A stretch of 64,000 nt of DNA from Artemia franciscana (taxonomy: Eukaryota; Arthropoda; Branchiopoda; Anostraca; Artemiidae), in assembly GCF_032884065.1 (NCBI RefSeq), contig NC_088883.1, positions 30,063,310 through 30,127,309 on the forward strand. The letters run 5' to 3'. Position numbers and translations under genes: made by a program. Position 1 is the stretch's first letter; each line of letters opens with the position of its first letter. The notes beneath the pieces are model-generated. The model searched no databases. It had not been told where the DNA came from and worked only from the letters and a program-made list of their open reading frames with translations. Positions 1 to 11,469 of the stretch are shown here, piece after piece.

Positions 1-1
1 A

Positions 2-2851
2 CGGTTTGAACTGGATTTATTAGGAGTTTCAGAAACTCATATCCCAGGGGTAGGAAGCATGAAATTAGGTGACATAGAATTTGTTTACTCAGGAAGGAAG
101 GATGGGGTACATAGACAGGGAGTAGGGCTCATGATGAATAAGGAAGCTGCTAAGTCTTGTTTAGGCTGGGAAGGTATTAATAATAGAATACTAATTGCTC
201 ATTTTATGACTAAAAAGTTTAGGGTATCAGTTATAGTAGTATATGCCCCCATTGAACCAACTGATGGAGATACTAGTGACTCAGATGAATTTTACTTACA
301 GTTACAGGAGCAAATAGACAGGGTACCAGGTAGAAATATGGTGTTTTTGCTAGGAGATTTTAATGCCCAGGTTGGTAGAAATAGGGATAGATGGTATCCT
401 AGCCTAGGTAATTTTGGTGTAGGAAAAGAAAACAGTAATGGCTATAGGCTTTTGCAATTTTGTAGGTATAACAACCTAGTTATAACCAATACGGTGTTTG
501 GTCACAAAATGGCCCATAAGTTGACATGGTATTCACGTGATGGTAAGACAGCAAACCTTATTGATTATGTTATTGTAAACAGAAGACTAGCAGGATCAAT
601 ACAAGATACTAGGGTGTATAGGAGTGCCGTTATTGATGTTAAAAGTAAAGATCACCATCTAGTAGTGTCTAAGGTTAATTTAAAGCTGAAATTTCGGAAG
701 AGTAACTCCCTCCCGGAAAGTTATGATGTTGGTAGACTTCAGGATGAAAATTTGAGAAAAAAATTCCAGGAACAGTTGAGTACTAAACTTGAGGGTTTAA
801 AATTTGACAATGTGGAAGATGGATGGAATAATTTCAGAAAAACAATTTGTGAAGTTGCTGATGGTGTCCTAGGGAAGAGTGCTAAGACAGCAACTAGGAA
901 TATTAGTGAAAAAGCTTTAGGTTTAATAGAGAGTAGAAGGGGTTTGTATAAGAATTATCTGAGCGATAGGTCGTATGAAAACAAAAGGAATGTAAAGAAA
1001 GTGGAGAAAGCATTAAAATATGAACTAAGGAGATGTGAAATGGAGGCGATGGATAAAATTGCTGAGGATCTGGAAGATGCGGCTAGACGGCATAATAGTA
1101 AAATATTATACTGGCATGTTAATAAATTGAAAGGGAGTAGCCGATCCGGACTAGTCCCAGTTAAAGATAGAAATGGGGTCACAATTAGTGATAAGGAAAA
1201 AGTTAAAGAAAGATGGGTGGAACATTTTGAGAATGTGCTAAACCGAGATACAGTTGCAGGAAAAGATATAGATGAAAATGAAAAAGTTTGTGATACCTTG
1301 GATGTGAAGGAAGATTTGTTTAGTGAGGAAGAATTAGCGACAGTACTAGAAGGATTAAAAAATAATAAGGCCCCAGGTGCTGATAGTATGATTAATGAGT
1401 TCCTTAAATATGGTGGCTCTGAGGTTAGGAATAAGCTACTGAAGATTATGAACATGATTTTTGAAAAAGGGGAAGTACCCAATGATTTTAGGAAAACCTT
1501 AATTAAACCACTGTATAAGAAAGGTGACAAGAGTGAATGTCGGAATTATCGAGCCATTAGTCTGGTCTCTGTAGGTAGCAAATTACTGAGTAATATGATA
1601 CTTTTTAGACTGAGACATGCTGTAGACAAAGTTTTAAGGGAAGAACAATGCGGTTTTAGAAAAGGTAGAGGATGTGTCGACCATGTTTTCACTCTTAGGT
1701 TAATAATTGAGAAGTCCCTTCGTTGTCAAACACCTTTGGTCCTTAGTTTTATCGATTATGAGCAAGCTTTCGATTCTGTTGATAGAACAGCGTTAACAAA
1801 GGTCTTATCGTTATATGGTATACCAGAAAAATACATTAAAGTGATTTGCGCTATGTACGAGAATAATACTGCTGCGGTTAAGGTAGGAAATGAGGTTAGC
1901 AACTGGTTTTGTATTAAATCAGGAGTTAAGCAGGGTTGTGTTCTATCCCCCTTTATATGGATCATTTTGATGGACTTCGTCTTAAGGAGCACAGGAAAGG
2001 CAATTGGAGACCATGGAATCAAATGGGGAGGAAGAACGCTCCTGGACTTAGATTATGCTTATGATTTAAGCATATTAGATGAAAGTGTGAGCAAAATGAA
2101 TGAATTTTTAGAGGTTTTACGAGTTCAGGGTGCTAAAATAGGCTTGAAAATTAATGTTAAGAAGACTAAGTCACTAAGGTTAGGAATAAGTGAAGATGAA
2201 CAGGTGACCTTAGGTAACGAAAAGATTGATCAGGTTGGGAGCTTCAGTTACCTTGGTAGTATTATTAGTAAAGATGGTGGGAGCAGTGAAGATGTTAAAA
2301 GTAGAATAGCTAAAGCTCAGGGTGTTTTTTCACAGTTAAAAAAAGTTTGGAAGAATAGAAAGATAAGCCTACAAACCAAGATTAGAATATTGGAAGCTAC
2401 AGTGATGACAGTGGTCAAATATGGCTCTGAAGCATGGACACTCCGAAAAGCAGATGAAAATTTACTAGATGTTTTCCAGAGAAATTGCCTACGGATTGTT
2501 CTGGGTACCCGGCTGACTGACCGTATTCCAAACAGTAGGTTGTACGAAAAGTGTGGTTCAATCCCGCTTTCTGGGGCTATAATGAAAGAAAGGTTGAGAT
2601 GGCTAGGCCACGTTCTACGGATGAAGGATGACAGATTACCGAAGATTGTCCTTTTTGGCCAACCGTCTGGGGCTACACGGAAAGCAGGTCGTCCTTGTCT
2701 GGGTTGGGAGGATGTCATAAATAAGGATTTAAAGGAAATGGGAACTTCCTGGGAGGGTGTAAAGAGGGAGGCTTTAAATAGATTAGGTTGGAGGAGGAGC
2801 GTGCGTAGCTGTGTTGGCCTCAGGCGGCTTGGTGCTGCAGTGAGTTATTAG
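2..2851 (+). CDS. RTE-like LINE ORF2 polyprotein (endonuclease + reverse transcriptase), 5' partial
   Basis: Encodes the retrotransposition enzyme of a non-LTR element: it nicks target DNA and copies element RNA at the nick. The frame is open from base 2, upstream of the first ATG at 59, and reads LLGVSETHIPG there, the Glu motif of AP-type endonucleases, so the true start lies outside the window. Numbering from the ATG at 59: GDFN at about 99-102, DHH at about 198 (C-terminal endonuclease motif), RT region from about 430, YKKGDKSECRNYR near 487, motif A IDYEQAFDSVD near 565, motif B KQGCVLSP near 624, and C-terminal RLRWLGHVLRM near 845. No stop or frameshift over about 950 codons. The RT metal-binding motif reads DYAYD instead of DYADD (Tyr at residue 668, codon at 2060), so activity is doubtful. 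RTE/BovB-type assignment rests on domain order, lack of RNase H and the simple-repeat tail; it is inference. Confidence 0.9.
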   Translation, partial: RFELDLLGVSETHIPGVGSMKLGDIEFVYSGRKDGVHRQGVGLMMNKEAAKSCLGWEGINNRILIAHFMTKKFRVSVIVVYAPIEPTDGDTSDSDEFYLQLQEQIDRVPGRNMVFLLGDFNAQVGRNRDRWYPSLGNFGVGKENSNGYRLLQFCRYNNLVITNTVFGHKMAHKLTWYSRDGKTANLIDYVIVNRRLAGSIQDTRVYRSAVIDVKSKDHHLVVSKVNLKLKFRKSNSLPESYDVGRLQDENLRKKFQEQLSTKLEGLKFDNVEDGWNNFRKTICEVADGVLGKSAKTATRNISEKALGLIESRRGLYKNYLSDRSYENKRNVKKVEKALKYELRRCEMEAMDKIAEDLEDAARRHNSKILYWHVNKLKGSSRSGLVPVKDRNGVTISDKEKVKERWVEHFENVLNRDTVAGKDIDENEKVCDTLDVKEDLFSEEELATVLEGLKNNKAPGADSMINEFLKYGGSEVRNKLLKIMNMIFEKGEVPNDFRKTLIKPLYKKGDKSECRNYRAISLVSVGSKLLSNMILFRLRHAVDKVLREEQCGFRKGRGCVDHVFTLRLIIEKSLRCQTPLVLSFIDYEQAFDSVDRTALTKVLSLYGIPEKYIKVICAMYENNTAAVKVGNEVSNWFCIKSGVKQGCVLSPFIWIILMDFVLRSTGKAIGDHGIKWGGRTLLDLDYAYDLSILDESVSKMNEFLEVLRVQGAKIGLKINVKKTKSLRLGISEDEQVTLGNEKIDQVGSFSYLGSIISKDGGSSEDVKSRIAKAQGVFSQLKKVWKNRKISLQTKIRILEATVMTVVKYGSEAWTLRKADENLLDVFQRNCLRIVLGTRLTDRIPNSRLYEKCGSIPLSGAIMKERLRWLGHVLRMKDDRLPKIVLFGQPSGATRKAGRPCLGWEDVINKDLKEMGTSWEGVKREALNRLGWRRSVRSCVGLRRLGAAVSY

Positions 2852-2864
2852 TAGTAGTAGTAGT
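2849..2864 (+). repeat. 3' (TAG)n tail of RTE copy 1
   Basis: The stop codon runs straight into TAGTAGTAGTAGTA. The same tail follows the same coding end in the other copies (38291-38318, 41729-41742, 56128 onward), so it is the shared 3' terminus of this family. RTE-type elements characteristically end in short tandem repeats rather than poly(A). Confidence 0.8.
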
Positions 2865-4810
2865 ATATTGACAATTGACATATTGACAATATTGACATAA
2901 ATGTCAATAATTAAATGACAACAACAATTTTAGTTGACAGCTATAAATTATAATAACGAGCTAAATATAATTTGGAGTAACACCAATTCAATTCAGCGGG
3001 AAGAAATAGTTAATTATCCCAGCATCTTAACAACACGCCTTAGTAGTAATAGCATTTGTAGTGCTTAGTAGTAGCAGAAGTAGTAGTAAGTCACGCTCAG
3101 AACTTTCTACGTTAAATGGTCTCGTCTGAGTCTTGAACGCCAAAAAAAAAAGAAAAAAAAAGGAAAACAAACTTTATACGAAAATGCAACTGGGCAGCAA
3201 AATAACATTTTACTCTTACAATGCATGATGCAAGAGCTGAAATACGGTCCATAGCATATCCCAGCAATTTTCATTTTAGCCGGCAAGTAAGTGAAGTTCC
3301 AACAAAGAATAATATACTTCAAGTCATAAAATAAATTCCACTGGAATTTTCATAAATAGCTGATTTGAGTTATGTAAGACTACTTATATGCCAAAGCATC
3401 GTTCACAAGCAGGCAAAAACGGAATTTCGTTTTTAAACAGAAGTTGTCTCGATAGCCATGAGTCTATATGTGTAATGTTGTGTGTAACATATGTGTAATG
3501 TTGCATGCATCTGAGCACCACGCAGGCAATTAAATATTTATTTACTTTTTTATTATTTATTTATTTATTATTATTTTAATTATTTATTATTTTATTATAT
3601 TTCTATCATATCATACTTATTATAATTATATTACATATGATATCCTATTGTTATATTACATAGATATTTTATTATAACATATAACTTTATTTTTATCATT
3701 ACTATTGTTTTTATAATTACCATTTATTATTTTATTGCTAATATAATTGATTATTATAATTATTAATTGGCTAATTGGTCTACAATTCTGTGTATACTAA
3801 TGGTTATACCCGTATTATAATCGAGACTCAAAAAGTTTCCGAAGCTTCTATGACCCCCCTTTCAATACGAAGCGGCTGAGTTGAAATAAAATAATTTGTA
3901 GTTCAAAAGAATTTTGAATAAAATAATCAATAATAATTGAAGGTATTTGACTCTTCATTTGGTCCTGGCTCCTATATTCCCGCTCCTTATTTATAAGACC
4001 AATCATGATAATCTTTTGATTTTTCTACTCTATAATTTAAAATATTTTCACAATTCCCAGCTTCGTCTGAAAATTTACTAATGATTTTAGAGACAATTTT
4101 AAATTTTTGGAAAACCTTATTAATTCATTCCAAGGAAAAATAAACTACAAACAGCTAATGCCTAACCTTAATTTTAGAGGCGTTTTATTTCGGAGGGGGA
4201 GATAGGGCACTTTCCCTGGATGCAAGAACTTTATGGCTTCAAAGTTTAAAATAAACAATCTAACGGTTATAATAATTTTGCAATTCTTAAATGTTATTTT
4301 TATAAAAATAAAGTAGAAGGCACCATTGGCAGTAAGTATCAGCAAATTGAATTGGTAATTTTCATTTTTTCCAATATTTCATCATTCCTTGAAAATAAAA
4401 GATTGCACACAGAAATTTAATAAATTTTAATAAAATTTTGTATTCAAGGTTCGTTAATAAATGAAAACTTTTGTTAAAATTTGGCCTAAAGCTTCTAAGG
4501 GGCAGGGGAGGGGTACTAATCAAAATTTTGCCCCGGGCACAAGAGGCGACCCGCTACTGCTTACTTCCTTGTCACATTCTTTATAGTATTTTCAAATACT
4601 TACAATCATCAAGAGAATCATCATCTTTTGGACTTTTTCTTCTCCTTCCAGTCAGCATTTCTCACTTTCCAACAAGCAGCAGAGCAGCGGGCAGCAAGAC
4701 AGTTGTTCCACGTTGGCGAAAGGTTCTCAGGCGCACTTAGGTGTAAGATAGTAGCCTGTAATGACTTTCATTTATTTACAAGCAACTTATACAAATTAAA
4801 TAAAAAGGTA
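2865..4810. other. No gene seen; AT-rich intergenic DNA
   Basis: No recognisable coding sequence. 3530-3790 is low-complexity DNA dominated by TATTTATTA-type runs. Scattered TAGTAG motifs at 3040-3090 may be decay of the RTE tail. Short open frames here show no recognisable domain. Confidence 0.6.
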
Positions 4811-4940
4811 TTTTAACTGAAAGTAGGGAGCGACATTAAAACTTGCTATACGAGCAGAAATTATTTCGTATATTAAAGGGGTTGTGGCCTCCTCAATGCC
4901 CCGCTCTTTACACTAAATTTTTATTGTTTTAAAAAGCGGA
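4811..4940 (+). repeat. Solo left arm of hairpin module A (composite element)
   Basis: Begins AACTGAAAGTAGGGAGCGAC and proceeds to CCCCGCTCTTTACACTAAA, the left arm of the hairpin that ends full composite copies. The right arm is absent. It lies about 25 bp before the next composite copy, so it is probably the leftover of an adjacent older copy. Confidence 0.7.
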
Positions 4941-4962
4941 CTTGTGACAAGGATTCAAACTT

Positions 4963-6695
4963 TCAAACAGTTCGTGGTAACGAACTGTAGTAAGGAGCGA
5001 CCTGGCTCAATAGTAAACGAAACTCTAAAAAACGGAATTTTGATGCTAAAATATACATAAAAAAAAATCAGATTTTCATGCTGATTTTAAATATAAAAGT
5101 TTCATCAAATTTAGTCTTTGTCATCAAAAGTTACGAGCCTGAAAAAATTTGCCTTATTTTAGAAAATAGAGGAAAACACCCCCTAAAAGTCACAGAATCT
5201 TAACGAAAGTCATACCATCGCATTCGGCGCATCAGAGAACCCTATAGCAAAATTTTCAAGCTCCTATCTACAAAAATGTGGAATTTCATATTTTTTGCCA
5301 GAAGACAAATCACGGGTGTGTGTTTATTTGTTTGTTTGTTGTTTTTTTTTTCCTTTTCCCATGTGTCATCGTATCGACCAAGTGGTCCTAGAATGTCGCA
5401 AAAGGGCTCATTCTAACGGAAATGCAAAGTTATAGTGCCCTTTTTAAGTGACCAAAAAATTGGAGGGCACCCAGGCCCCCCCCCCCACGCTCATTTTTCC
5501 TCCAAAGTCAACAGATCAAAATTTTGAGATAGCCATTTTGTTCCGCATAGACAAAAACTATAATAACTATGTATTTGGGAATGACTTACTCCCCCACAGT
5601 CCCTGGGGGAGGGCCTGCAAGTTACAAACTTTGACCAATGTTTACATACAGTAATGGTTATTGGGAAGTGTACCGACGTTTTCAGGGGATTTTTTTGGTT
5701 TGGGTGTGGGGTTGAGGGGAGGGGGCTGAGTGGGAGGATCTTTCCTTGGAGGAATATTTCATGGAGGAAGACAAAATCAATGAAAAGGGCGCAGGATTTT
5801 CTAGCATTACTATTTAAAAAAAAAATGAAAATAAAAACATGAAAAAGTTTTTTGAAAATATAAACATGAAAATATAAACATGAAAAACATGAAAAAGTAA
5901 GGAGTAGCACTTTCTGATTCAGGAAGAATTGGGAGAATTTCAAAATTTCTTCCTGAAATTCTTCTTCCTGAATTCTTCTTCTTCTTCCTTGAAGTTCTTC
6001 CTGAAATTCAGGAAGAATTTCATTCTTAAAGAATTGGGACAAAACTTAAGATTTAGTGTGAAGAACGAGGTATTAACGAGGGGACAAACCCCCCTCTTAT
6101 ATATAATCAAAAATATAAGAAAATAAAAGTTTGTTACGTAAGTTAATTTTTAGTTAAGGTTTATTTTTACTAATTAAAAAGTTTGTTAAAAATTAAAAGC
6201 TCTAGTTGCCTGTTTAAGTAACCGAAAAATTGGAGGGCAACTAGGCCTCCTTCCCCACCCCTTATTTCTCAAAACCGTCCGATCAAAACTAAGAGAAAGC
6301 CATTTAGCAAAAAAAGAATTAATATGCAAATTTCATTTTAATAATTTATGTACGGAGAGCCAAAATCAAACATGCATCAATTCAAAAACGTTCAGAAATT
6401 AAATAAAAAAAAACTAGTTTTTTTAACTGAAAGTAAGGAGCGACATTAAAACTTAAAACGAACAGAAATTACTCCGTATATGAAATGGGTTGTCCCCTCC
6501 GCAATCCCTCGCTCTTTACGCTAAAGTTTGACTCTGCCACAATTCTACTTTTTAAAACAATTAAAACTTCAGCGTAAAGAGCGAGGGATTGCGGAGGGGA
6601 CAACCCATTTCATATACGGAGTAATTTCTGTTAGTTTTAAGCTTTAGTGTCGCTCCTTACTTTCAGTTAAAAAAAAACTAGTTTTTTTTATTTAA
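4963..6695 (+). mobile_element. Composite double-hairpin element, copy 1 (full length)
   Basis: Starts TCAAACAGTTCGTGGTAACG, whose CAGTTCGT/ACGAACTG halves form a terminal palindrome. It then runs through unit 1 (with CCCCCACAGTCC and GGTTATTGGGAAGTGTA), a degraded hairpin B (about 5835-6120), unit 2 (GGAGGGCAACTAGGCC, GGAGAGCCAAAATCAAA) and hairpin A. The hairpin B zone is disturbed by a local TTCTTCCTGAAATTC repeat (5921-6022). No conserved ORF is found, so it is non-autonomous. Family unknown. Confidence 0.8.
6411..6690. repeat. Hairpin module A of composite copy 1
   Basis: Near-perfect palindrome with arms of about 115 bp (6411-6530 and 6570-6690) around a ~40 bp loop. The left arm has GGTTGTCCCCTCCGCAATCC; the right arm carries its exact complement. 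Relative to the element, the loop is in the opposite orientation to that in copies at 50.6 and 58.6 kb. Confidence 0.85.
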
Positions 6696-7385
6696 TAGCG
6701 TAAAGAACGAGGCGTCGAGAAGGACGCCCGCTGAAGTAGATACTAACGCTTGGTGACTAAGGACCTAAGAGAGTCGAGGATAGATATGAAAACACAAACC
6801 CCAAAGTAAGTGGGATACATGAGATCTATAGGCAAAATTCATCATTTTCAGTCGCAACTAGAAGGGTACATGTTCTTCAGCAGGAGGTGGAGGCCGCCTA
6901 TTTTAGTTTTGGCCAGTATCACTGTTTGTCCTCAAATACATCAAAAATATAAAATAAATTAGTATGAATACGATCCAGTGTCCAAGACAAGCAAGAAGCC
7001 AGTGAATGGGCCCAATTTCAAGCCTTTAAAGCTCACATGATGTCAAATTACCCTTAGGGATCTCCTTGATGATTGAGTCAAGATTGACAGAAAATTATAA
7101 AATCAATAGACCACGAGTATTTGACTAGTCAAAACCTGGATAAGCAAAAAAATCAATATAAATTGAATTAATGCAAAGCATCAAGTACAATACTTTCACC
7201 CTAGGTTACTCCTTTAAAGTAGGCATACAACTTAAATTTTATGCAATAAGACTGAAATAAAGGAAAAAAGACAAGGAGGAGGTAAAAATTTAACGACCAC
7301 CTTATTTAAACAGTACAAACAAGATACCCATACAATAACACCCAGCAATAAAATAGCAAACCTTGATGATATTACATAAAAAGAC
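6696..7385. other. No gene seen between two opposed composite copies
   Basis: About 690 bp of AT-rich sequence separates the hairpin ends of copies 1 and 2, which face each other in a tail-to-tail arrangement. No domain, RNA gene or repeat unit was recognised. Confidence 0.5.
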
Positions 7386-9032
7386 GTTTTTTTTTAACTG
7401 AAAGTAAGGAGCGACATTAAAAATCAAAACTAACAGAAATTACGCCGTATATGAAAGGGGCTATTCCCTCTTCAACGCCTCGCTCTTTGCGCTAAAGTGA
7501 ATCTTTGTCTCAACTCTACTTCTTAAAACAGCAAAAACTTTAGCTTAAAGAGCAGGGCATTGAAGATGGAACAGCCCCTTTCATATAAGGGGTAATTTAT
7601 CTTTGTTTTAATTTTTAAAGTCGCTCCTTACCTTCAGTTAAAAAAAAAACTTGTTTTTTTTTATATTTAAATTCTGAACGTTTTTTAGTTAATCCATGTG
7701 ATTTCGGCTCTCCGCAGATGAATAATTAAAGCAAAATTTGCATATTTATTTATTTGGCTAAATGGCTTTCCCATAATTTTGATCGAATGATTTTGAGAAT
7801 AAAGGAGGGGGGAGGAGGACCAGTTGCCCTCCAATTCCTTGGATACTTAAGAGGCAAGTAGAACTTTTAGTTTTTTACGAAAGTTTTCATTAGTAAAAGA
7901 TATACGTAACTTAAGAATTAGCTTACGTAACAAACTTCTATATTCGTATGTTTTTATTACGTATATAAGAGGGTTCGCCCACTCGTCAATAACTCGCTCT
8001 TTACACTAAAGCTTAGATTCTGTCCCCTGAATCATAAAGGCCGTAGAATACATAGTTGAAATTACTAAAAATACTTTAGCGTAAAGTGCAAGGTATTAGG
8101 AGGTGAACCCCTTATCTGCGTAATATTTTCTCTTCGTTTTAAGTTTTAATGCTACTCCTTACTTCCAGTTGAAAAAAATTTCATATTTATTTTTTCATTG
8201 TTTTTTAAATAATGCTAGAAAATACTGCGCCCCCTCCATGGAAATCTTCTTCCCCCATGACAAATTTCTCCACGGAAAGTTTCCCTCACATAATCCCTTC
8301 TTCTCAACCCCTCCTTCCAACTAACAAATCCCCCTGAAAACGTCTGTACACTTCCCAATAACCATTGCTATATGCAAACAATGGTCAAAGTTTGTAACTT
8401 GCAGCCCATCCCATGGGGACTGTGGGGGAGTAAGTCGTCCCCAAAGGCATAGTTATATGGTTTTTCGACTATGCTGAATAAGACGGCAATCTCAGACTTT
8501 TGATCCGACGACTTTGGGAAAAAATGAGCGTGGGAGGGGGCCTAAATGCCCTTCAGTTTTTTTGGTCACTTATAAAGGGCACTAGAACTTTTCATTATCG
8601 TTCAAATGAGCCCTCTCGCAAAATTCTAGGACCACTGGGTCGATACGATCACCCCTGGAAGAAAACAAAAAAAAAAACACGCAACCGTGATTTGTCTTCG
8701 GGCAAAAAATACAAATTCCACATTTTTGTAGATTTTTGTAGGAACTTGTGCAGTAGGGTTTTCTGATACGCTGAATCTGATGATGTGATTTTTGTTATGA
8801 TTATATGATTTGGGAGGGGGTGTTTCCCCCTATTTTCTAAAATAGAACAAATTTTCTCAGGCTCGTAACTTATGATGGGTAAGACTAAACTTGATGAGTT
8901 ATATATTTAAAAGCAGCATTAAAATGCAATTCTTTTGACGTAACTAGTGGTATCAAAGTCCGATTTTTAGAGTTTTGGTTAGTGTTGAGCCGGGTCGCTC
9001 CTTGCTACAGTTCGTTACCACGAACTGTTTGA
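7386..9032 (-). mobile_element. Composite double-hairpin element, copy 2 (full length, reverse)
   Basis: Same parts as copy 1 in reverse order: hairpin A (7386-7665), unit 2, hairpin B (about 7960-8180), unit 1 and the terminal palindrome, ending CACGAACTGTTTGA. Hairpin A here has its own base pairs (left GGGGCTATTCCCTCTTCAAC, right largely complementary). No coding capacity recognised. Confidence 0.8.
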
Positions 9033-9839
9033 AAAATCCTTCTTAAAAAAAACAAAAAAACAACAACTCACAAAGAGTGACAATAGGGCCAAATACACTA
9101 TACATCCAAAGATATTTTACACATTGTAATACAATGTATCCTTTTAGTAGCTTAAAAGATCACTATTTATAACTATAAAGTGAAAGAGAAATCACGTAAC
9201 CAGTCTGAAGAAAAAAAGGAGAAACGCTTATCCCTAAGGCCATCAATGGCAATAATTTTAAATGTCACGAGAAGGGCTGTGTTAGTTAATTATAAGATGA
9301 AAAGCACAGCTAGTGACAGAAAGTGAAAGTTAGTTATTTGAATTAGTTTAAAATAAAGAAAGGCCTATCATGAAAAAGAATATCCTAAGACAAATCCTCT
9401 TAACTATGGCCTATACTATAGAATTCTAGATTTACTAATTTAACTCTACATATATTAAATTTAATACTGCAATGGGAAGATCCTTGAACAACCCAATCAA
9501 TAATTGTTGATACAAGTAATGAAAAACAGAACAAATGCATACTTTATTCACCCTACTGTAATATGTATTTCCAATGTTATACTTTAGATGGTTATTCCTT
9601 ATCAATTCATCCTAATATTCAAAGAAAAATGTCATTAAAATTAAAAGAAATAATTTCCAAGAAATTATCTATAAAACAGCAATTTTAGAAAAAAAGTTAA
9701 AAAAAACATAGGTCACTGTGAGACCTTAAAAAAGCTATATTGATATTTCAAATTAAAAAAAAAATATATCTGCCCAAACCCTTAATAGAATAAAACATAT
9801 TTTCAAGAATAGAACCAACTATTAAAACATGTTGGCAAG

Positions 9840-9877
<38 letters not shown>

Positions 9878-10344
9878 AAAGCAAAAAATTTCAATAATAA
9901 CTATGTTAATATTTGACATCTGAGATTTACACCTTTTGATATAATTGATATCTTATATGGGTTTAAACTTATAATGTACTAGACCAACAAAATGAGAGCT
10001 TTATGAAGACAGGAATATGGAGGTAATTTTGTAATGATACTTAACTCTCAAAAGAGGCCAAATTTGTTTTTTCTCTTGCCTGGCATGCCTGCTATAGTAC
10101 ATTTTTCGGTTATTATCAGATATATGATAGACATTATAAAATTTCGACACAAGAACTTGGTCAAGTAACTTCTTTATGCTGTCAATTTAGATGGCAAATA
10201 TCAGATGGGATAATAACCGGTTAATTTGCTTTGACTAGTAACAAAAAATACTATCTCACCATGGATATTCAAGTTAAGATTTGGCATTTGCCAAAGACCG
10301 AAGAACAGGCAATTATATTTCTCCAAAATAAGGGGTTGTTCCTC
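9033..10344. other. No gene seen; includes a long poly(A) run
   Basis: AT-rich unique-looking DNA. 9839-9875 is an uninterrupted A-run, possibly the decayed tail of a retroposed sequence, but nothing recognisable precedes it. Confidence 0.5.
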
Positions 10345-10409
10345 AAAAGCATAGCATATATTAAATACAGCAATGGTTAGTTTACGCATTTAATATATGC
10401 TATGCTTTT
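10345..10409. repeat. Perfect 22-bp-stem hairpin
   Basis: Left stem 10345-10366 (AAAAGCATAGCATATATTAA plus AT) pairs without mismatch with 10388-10409, with a 21-nt loop. A sister hairpin lies at 10728-10792. Confidence 0.8.
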
Positions 10410-10460
10410 CTCCACCCCCCTAAAGTGCAAATATATAGCCCAAATTTGTTTCTAAACTAG

Positions 10461-10928
10461 GTCAATGTTGATATTACCTGAACAATTGTTTAGGGTCATG
10501 AAACTATTGTTAATAGATGCATTTTGACTTTTTGGAACATCTTTTCTCTCTTGCAAAACTACCGAAAACTTACCGTTATGGAGTTATTCCGACCCAAATA
10601 TTCTTGTATTTATACATATAGAATTGCAATCATTTCCGTTTTTGTTGATCGGATATTTGAAATCGCGAATCTGTAATAGTTTTGACACATATTTGGGCTA
10701 TACATTCGCACATTAGAGGGGTGGGGGTAAAGCATAGCATATATTAAATACGTAAACTAACCATTGCTGCATTTAATATATGCTATGGTTTATCCCCCCC
10801 CCAATAATATGCAAATATATAATAACTCCATAACGGTGAATTTGCTGTAGTTTTGCAAAGTCAAAATGTATCTATTAACAATAGTTTCATGACCCTAAAC
10901 AATTGTTCAGGTAATATCAACATTGACC
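10461..10928. repeat. Inverted repeat arms (10461-10588 / 10821-10928)
   Basis: The sequence from GGTCAATGTTGATATTACCT to GTTATGGAGTTATT recurs inverted at 10821-10928. Arm 1 has about 20 extra bases (near 10534-10553). A hairpin with one mismatch in its 22-bp stem (10728-10749 / 10771-10792) sits between the arms. It looks like a foldback/MITE-type element; no coding sequence. Confidence 0.75.
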
Positions 10929-11469
10929 CTAAGCTATTATATATTCATCATATTTTGTTTCATTTCATTAGCATTAATCAAAATTCACTTCTCAAGTGTC
11001 TATTACATAACCGATAAGTACCCAATTTTCTTTTACCCGTCAGATTATGAAAACTTAAACTTGGTTTAAACTTAAACTTAAGTCAAGTCAAGGTTAATAT
11101 TTATATAATTTCAAACTAAATACTGGCTGAAACTTGGAACAAATATTGTATTAAAGAATAAACCAGAAAGCAGGTAGGAACTAATAAGCAACTCAACAAA
11201 CAGAAATTATCAATTATCACTTAAAACCATAACGCCATATTTAAATCTAATGATTGAAATCAAATATAGTTCTGGCTAGCAAGGAAATTGTTGTTTTTTT
11301 TTTACCTCCCAATGCCTGCAAAAATAAAAGTACCCACATATACATATATATTTTCCTAGTATATTAAGTTTCATGTTGTGCAGGCTTAATATTGATAAAT
11401 TACCAAGAAAGCTCTTGCGAGCACTGAAACAGGCTACCAGAGACTGCTCTATCCCTAGTAATAAGAAAA
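10929..11469. other. No gene seen
   Basis: AT-rich sequence without recognisable coding potential or repeat units. Confidence 0.5.
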
